A stretch of DNA of 35,201 nucleotides. It comes from VRUE01 sp046733315 (GTDB lineage Bacteria > Actinomycetota > Thermoleophilia > Solirubrobacterales > 70-9). The stretch is from positions 1 through 35,201 of the forward strand of contig JBKPOV010000073.1 in assembly GCA_046733315.1 (NCBI GenBank). Reading direction: 5' to 3'. The position numbers and the translations under genes were made by a program. Below the pieces are notes generated by a model, which ran no database searches, was not told the DNA's origin, and saw only the letters and a list, made by a program, of their open reading frames with translations. Positions 31,379-35,201 of the stretch are shown here, one piece after another (position 1 is the first letter of the stretch; every line of letters starts with the position of its first letter).

Positions 31379-32539
31379 GTGGTGAGCGGCGGGTTCTTCA
31401 GGTCGCGGTGGGTGACGGTGCCGCCTGACGTCGAGGAGCTCGATCCGGCGCAGCTCGCACCCGGCTTTCGTGCCGGTGGCGTCCACTGCGGGCTCAAGGG
31501 TGGCGGTAAGACCGACGTCGGTCTCGTCGTCTGCGACGCTGAGCGGGTCTCTTCAGCGATCCTGCTCACCCGCAACGCCTCGGCCGCGGCCCCTGTCCGC
31601 GTCTGCCGCAAACGCTGCGAACAGAGTGCGATCCGGGCCGCCGTAGTCAACTCGGGCAACGCCAACGCCGAGACCGGCGAGCAGGGTTACGCCGACGCGG
31701 TGGCGATGTGCGACATCGCGGCGGAGAAGCTCGGGCTGCGGCCCGAGGCGGTCGCGGTCGCGGAGACGGGCGTGATCGGGGTGCCCTTGCCGGTTGAGCA
31801 GGTGCTGGCGGGGATCGGCGATGCCGCCGAAGGACTCTCCGCGAGCGGGGGCGTGGCCTTCTCCGACGCGATCCTCACCACGGATCGTTGGCCGAAGCGC
31901 TGCACGCTCCGCGTCGGCGACGTGACCGTTTCCGCCCAGGCCAAGGGCGGCGGCATGATCCAGCCGAACATGGCGACGATGCTCTGCTTCGTCCAGACCG
32001 ATGCCCTCGTGGCGGACCCCGAGGCGGCCTTGCGCGCCGCCACCGGCGCCTCCTTCGAGCGGATCACCGTCGACGGTCAGATGAGCACCAACGACACGGT
32101 GCTGCTTCAGGCAACCGGAGCTTCCGGCGAGCCGCTGCCGGAGGGACTGCTCGAGGCGGTCCTCCTGCAGCTCGCGATCGAGGTCGTGGCCGACGGCGAG
32201 GGCTCGACTCGGGTTGGCCGGATTCAGGTCGATGGTGCCGCGTCGGAGGCCGAGGCGGAGCGGGTCGCCCGTGCGATCGCCAACTCGCCGCTGGTCAAGA
32301 CGGCGCTCTTCGGCCGCGATCCCAACTGGGGCCGGATCGCCCAAGCTGCGGGAATGGCGCTGGCGGGCGAGGACCTGGAGGAGATCGGTGCCGACTCGAT
32401 CGACTCGAGTGCGCTCGGCGGCGAGGACTCGGAGGCCGAGATCGGGCTGCGGCTCGAGCGCGGCGAACACTCGGCGCACGTCTGGTTTTCCGATCTCGGC
32501 TACGAGTATGTGCGGATCAATGGCGAATACACGACCTGA
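31379..32539 (+). CDS. argJ: Bifunctional glutamate N-acetyltransferase/ornithine acetyltransferase
   Basis: ArgJ moves the acetyl group from acetylornithine to glutamate, closing the arginine acetyl cycle. The 386-residue precursor cleaves itself between Ala199 and Thr200 in IQPNMATMLCFVQTDA; Thr200 is the nucleophile. FRAGGVHCGLKGGGKTDVGLVV and NSGNANAETGEQGY near the start, and GRDPNWGRIAQAAGMA near the end, are family hallmarks. Two GTG codons lie in tandem at 31379 and 31382; GGAAGG at 31369 is better spaced for the second. Whether it can also use acetyl-CoA is not evident. Confidence 0.95.
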   Translation: MVSGGFFRSRWVTVPPDVEELDPAQLAPGFRAGGVHCGLKGGGKTDVGLVVCDAERVSSAILLTRNASAAAPVRVCRKRCEQSAIRAAVVNSGNANAETGEQGYADAVAMCDIAAEKLGLRPEAVAVAETGVIGVPLPVEQVLAGIGDAAEGLSASGGVAFSDAILTTDRWPKRCTLRVGDVTVSAQAKGGGMIQPNMATMLCFVQTDALVADPEAALRAATGASFERITVDGQMSTNDTVLLQATGASGEPLPEGLLEAVLLQLAIEVVADGEGSTRVGRIQVDGAASEAEAERVARAIANSPLVKTALFGRDPNWGRIAQAAGMALAGEDLEEIGADSIDSSALGGEDSEAEIGLRLERGEHSAHVWFSDLGYEYVRINGEYTT

Positions 32540-32549
32540 GGAGATCCCA

Positions 32550-33389
32550 GTGACGGCCAACGTCGAGACGCTGCTCGAGGCCCTGCCCTACATCAGGGAG
32601 TTCCACGGCCGCACCGTGGTGATCAAGTACGGCGGGGCGGCGATGCGCGAGGAGGCGCTGCGCGAGGACTTTGCCACCGATGTCGTCCTGCTCAAGTACG
32701 TCGGCCTCAACCCGGTCGTCGTCCACGGCGGCGGGCCTGAGATCACCCGCTACATGGAGCGGCTCGGGCTCGAGGTCCGCTTCCACGAGGGCCTGCGTGT
32801 CTCCGACGCCGAGACGGTCGAGGTGGCGCGGATGGTCCTGGTCGGCAAGCTCAACTCGGAAATCGTCCAGCGGCTCAACGCGCACGGTCAGCCCGCGGTC
32901 GGCCTCTCCGGCGAGGATGGCGGCCTCTTCCAGGTCTCGCCGGTGCCCAACGCCGATCAGGTTGGCTTCGTCGGCGCCGTTGAGCATGTCGACGTCGACG
33001 TGCTCAATCACATCTCCGCCGACTACATTCCGGTGATCGCCTCGACCGGGACCGACGGCGAAGGCAACCCGCACAACGTCAACGCCGACGAAGTCGCTGG
33101 CAAGGTCGCCGCCGCGCTCGGGGCGGCGAAGGCGATCTTCCTCACCGACGTCGAGGGCTGGCTCGGCGACCCCGATGACCATGGCTCGCTGATCTCGCAC
33201 GCGACCGTGCTCGAGGTCGAACAGAAACTGAGCGGAATCGACGGCGGCATGCGGCCCAAGCTGCAGGCCTGCGTCGATGCGATCCAGGGCGGCGCCAAGT
33301 CGGCCCACATCATCGATGGGCGTCAGCCCCACAGCTTGCTGCTGGAGCTCTTCACCAACGCCGGCATCGGAACGATGGTGACGCCATGA
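32550..33389 (+). CDS. argB: Acetylglutamate kinase
   Basis: Phosphorylates N-acetylglutamate; often the arginine-feedback step. The 279-residue protein has the amino-acid-kinase motifs VIKYGGAAM near residue 28, VVHGGGPEI, and the N-terminal helix NVETLLEALPYIREFHGRT, which is typical of the arginine-sensitive hexameric form. GTG at 32550 is preceded by GAGGAG 7 nt upstream, which decides the start although the frame is open much farther back. It lies 10 bp after argJ and overlaps argD. Confidence 0.95.
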   Translation: MTANVETLLEALPYIREFHGRTVVIKYGGAAMREEALREDFATDVVLLKYVGLNPVVVHGGGPEITRYMERLGLEVRFHEGLRVSDAETVEVARMVLVGKLNSEIVQRLNAHGQPAVGLSGEDGGLFQVSPVPNADQVGFVGAVEHVDVDVLNHISADYIPVIASTGTDGEGNPHNVNADEVAGKVAAALGAAKAIFLTDVEGWLGDPDDHGSLISHATVLEVEQKLSGIDGGMRPKLQACVDAIQGGAKSAHIIDGRQPHSLLLELFTNAGIGTMVTP

Positions 33390-34576
33390 ACCTGACCGAC
33401 CTGCAGGCGCTCGAGCAGCGCTACCTGATGCGCACCTACAAGCGGGCGCCGGTCGAGTTCGTGCGTGGCGAGGGCGCCCTGCTCTGGGACGCCGAAGGCA
33501 AGGAGTACCTCGACTTCCTCGGCGGCATCTCGGTCTGCTCGGTCGGCCACTGCAACCCGGACGTGGTCGAGGCCGTCCGCGAGCAAGCCGGCCGCCTGAT
33601 GCACACCTCGAACCTCTTCTACACCGAGCCGATGGTGCGCCTCGCCGAGCGCCTCGCCGAGTCGAGCCTCGGCGGGCGCGTCTTCTTCTCCAACTCCGGC
33701 ACCGAGGCGAACGAGTGCGCGATCAAGATCGCCCGCAAGCACGCCCACCGGCGCGGCATCGAGGCGCCCGAGATCGTCAGCTTCGAGCGCGACTTCCACG
33801 GCCGCACATACGGTGCGCTTGCCGCCACACCAGGCCTTGCCGCCAACGCGGATCTGGCGCCGATGCTGCCCGGCTTCCGCTCCGTGCCGTTCGACGATGC
33901 GGCGGCGCTTACCGCGGCAGTGGGGGAGAGAACGGCGGCCGTGTTGATCGAGCCGATCCAGGGCGAGGCCGGGATCTACCCACTCGGCGAGGACACCCTG
34001 CTCGCCGCCCGCCAGGCCTGCGACGAGAGCGGCGCGCTGCTGATCTTCGACGAGATCCAGACCGGTGTCGGGCGTACCGGCTCGCTCTGGGCCTACGAGC
34101 AGACGCCGGTCCGACCAGACGTGCTGACCAGCGCCAAGGCGCTCGGCGGCGGCATGCCAATCGGCGCCTGCGTCACCTCGCCGCAAGCCGGTGAGGTGCT
34201 CGAGCCCGGCGATCATGCCTCGACCTTCGCCGGCGGACCGCTCGCCAGTGCCGCCGCCTTGGCGGTGCTGGAGATAGTCGACGATCCGGCGCTGTTGCGC
34301 CGCGTGCGCGACGTTGGGGCGCAGCTGCGCGACTCGCTGCTCGGGCTCAGCGGAGTCCGCGAGGTTCGCGGCCGCGGCTTGATGCTCGGCGTCGGTCTGG
34401 ACGCCGGCATCGACGCAACGGCAATCGGCTCCGACCTGCTCGCCCGCGGCCTGATCGTCAACGTCCCCGAGCCGGGGACGCTGCGCCTGCTGCCGGCGCT
34501 GACGGTCGATTCGGACCAAATCGAACGGGCCCTCGCCACGATCGAGGCCGCGCTCCTAAGCTACGCGGCTCAATGA
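33386..34576 (+). CDS. argD: Acetylornithine aminotransferase
   Basis: PLP-dependent transaminase making N-acetylornithine, 396 residues. The PLP lysine is Lys251 in TSAKALGGGMPIGAC; FFSNSGTEANECAIKIARK and LIFDEIQTGVGRTG are the class III aminotransferase signatures, and STFAGGPLASAAALAVLE follows the lysine. The ATG overlaps the argB stop and the gene end overlaps the next hypothetical. In many actinobacteria argF and argR follow; they are absent here, at least within the window. Confidence 0.95.
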   Translation: MNLTDLQALEQRYLMRTYKRAPVEFVRGEGALLWDAEGKEYLDFLGGISVCSVGHCNPDVVEAVREQAGRLMHTSNLFYTEPMVRLAERLAESSLGGRVFFSNSGTEANECAIKIARKHAHRRGIEAPEIVSFERDFHGRTYGALAATPGLAANADLAPMLPGFRSVPFDDAAALTAAVGERTAAVLIEPIQGEAGIYPLGEDTLLAARQACDESGALLIFDEIQTGVGRTGSLWAYEQTPVRPDVLTSAKALGGGMPIGACVTSPQAGEVLEPGDHASTFAGGPLASAAALAVLEIVDDPALLRRVRDVGAQLRDSLLGLSGVREVRGRGLMLGVGLDAGIDATAIGSDLLARGLIVNVPEPGTLRLLPALTVDSDQIERALATIEAALLSYAAQ

Positions 34577-35013
34577 GCTCTCGCAAACGTCCACCCGAGC
34601 CGCGCGCCCTGACCAGCGGCACCGCTGAGCGTCTTGCCGCGATCGTCGAGGCGGCCGAGCAGGCCGCCGCCAAGGTGATCGACGACGCCGAGGAGCAGGC
34701 GCGTCGCCAGCTCTCCGAAGCCGGCGCCCGCGCCGATCGGATCGTCGCCGAACGCCTCCGGGCTCTAGCCGACGAACTCGATCCACCTTCTGTGTCCGCT
34801 CAGCGCGAGCCGCACCTGAAGCCGGTTTCCTCGGTACCGGCCCCAGAGCAGCCGGCCGGGCCGCGGTCGGGCTCCGCCGGCGCCCGCCTGCTCGCCACCC
34901 AGATGGCTGTTTCGGGTAGCAGCCGGGAGGAGATCGCCAAGCGGCTGCGCGACGGCTTCGAGGTCGGCGACACCGACGAGATACTCGACGCGATACTCGG
35001 GCCGGAGGAGTAG
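34573..35013 (+). CDS. Hypothetical coiled-coil protein after argD
   Basis: A 146-residue protein. Residues about 18-70 form an Ala/Glu/Arg-rich helix (AAIVEAAEQAAAKVIDDAEEQAR), residues 75-100 are a Pro/Ser-rich linker, and the last ~40 residues (GARLLATQMAVSGSSREEIAKRLRDGFEVGDTDEILDAILG) form a small helical domain that I recall from other Thermoleophilia proteins without a known function. The domain looks like an SSR-E-I-x-x-R-L adaptor helix pair. The ATG overlaps the argD stop, so it is part of the arg operon by translation coupling. Confidence 0.65.
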   Translation: MSSRKRPPEPRALTSGTAERLAAIVEAAEQAAAKVIDDAEEQARRQLSEAGARADRIVAERLRALADELDPPSVSAQREPHLKPVSSVPAPEQPAGPRSGSAGARLLATQMAVSGSSREEIAKRLRDGFEVGDTDEILDAILGPEE

Positions 35014-35016
35014 CTC

Positions 35017-35201
35017 ATGCACGAGGACCCGACGCGGATGATGCGCCAGCCCGACGGCGACAACAACCAAGACCGGCCCCACGGCAACATGCGCCTGCTG
35101 ATCGCCGGCCTGATCGCCGTGATCGTCGGTCTGCTGATCGCGGTCGTCGTGATCGCTGGCAGCGGTGACGGCGACACCTCCTCGACCTCGACGGTGACGA
35201 C
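35017..35201 (+). CDS. Membrane-anchored hypothetical protein, cut by window end
   Basis: The first 61 codons are present. A polar N-terminus of about 25 residues (MHEDPTRMMRQPDGDNNQDR) precedes one strongly hydrophobic helix (LLIAGLIAVIVGLLIAVVVI, residues about 27-46) and then a Ser/Thr/Asp-rich stretch, as in a bitopic protein with its C-terminus outside. GGAGGAG lies about 6 nt before the ATG. No function can be assigned from the fragment. Confidence 0.6.
   Translation, partial: MHEDPTRMMRQPDGDNNQDRPHGNMRLLIAGLIAVIVGLLIAVVVIAGSGDGDTSSTSTVT

Noticed and set aside
32214..32549. N-terminal extension of argB overlapping argJ
   Set aside because: The frame is open but antagonistic to argJ codon structure; GTG at 32550 has a good GAGGAG and matches the family start.

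Overview
The window is a high-GC chromosomal segment from an actinobacterium, most likely class Thermoleophilia (order Solirubrobacterales or a relative). The reasons are the gene order rpmI-rplT-SpoU methyltransferase-pheST-argCJBD, a DUF2630 protein, a DivIVA-like protein, a complete mreBCD-mrdA-rodA rod-shape cluster, and several secreted proteins of a style I associate with Solirubrobacterales. No phage, insertion sequence or CRISPR array is visible. The placement rests on recognition, not on a database search.

Layout. (1) 169-6350: maf and the elongasome genes mreB, mreC, mreD, mrdA (PBP2), rodA, all rightward and tightly packed. (2) 6403-9033: RNase E/G, rplU with a long Lys/Ala tail, and rpmA, overlapping each other. 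(3) 9169-13840: obgE, proA, nadD, rsfS, a DivIVA-like coiled-coil protein and a DUF2630 protein. (4) 13870-16500: tRNA-Cys followed by an accessory patch of three secreted-protein genes, one a trypsin-like serine protease. (5) 16545-18364: zwf, a strong terminator and tRNA-Val. (6) 18394-19295 leftward: an AraC-type regulator and a glyoxalase-fold protein; divergent from them a multi-pass membrane protein at 19321-21135. (7) 21293-24023: thrS and infC. (8) 24139-25209 leftward: UDP-GlcNAc 2-epimerase, lying between infC and rpmI. (9) 25333-35201: rpmI, rplT, SpoU methyltransferase, pheS, pheT, argC, argJ, argB, argD, a coiled-coil hypothetical and a truncated membrane protein.

The genes are mostly housekeeping: cell-wall elongation, ribosome assembly and translation, arginine and proline synthesis, NAD synthesis and entry to the pentose phosphate pathway. 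The less ordinary material is regulatory and structural. Many transcription-unit heads carry a TANNNT -10 element only 6-9 nt before the start codon, which predicts leaderless mRNAs, while several operon-internal genes have Shine-Dalgarno sites. Three intergenic gaps hold nearly perfect palindromes with arms of about 20-26 bp, and a fourth palindrome lies inside the membrane-protein gene. thrS has no ordinary start codon ahead of its TGS domain. I found no convincing wholly new multi-gene system; the palindromes, the leaderless starts and the thrS start are the best leads.
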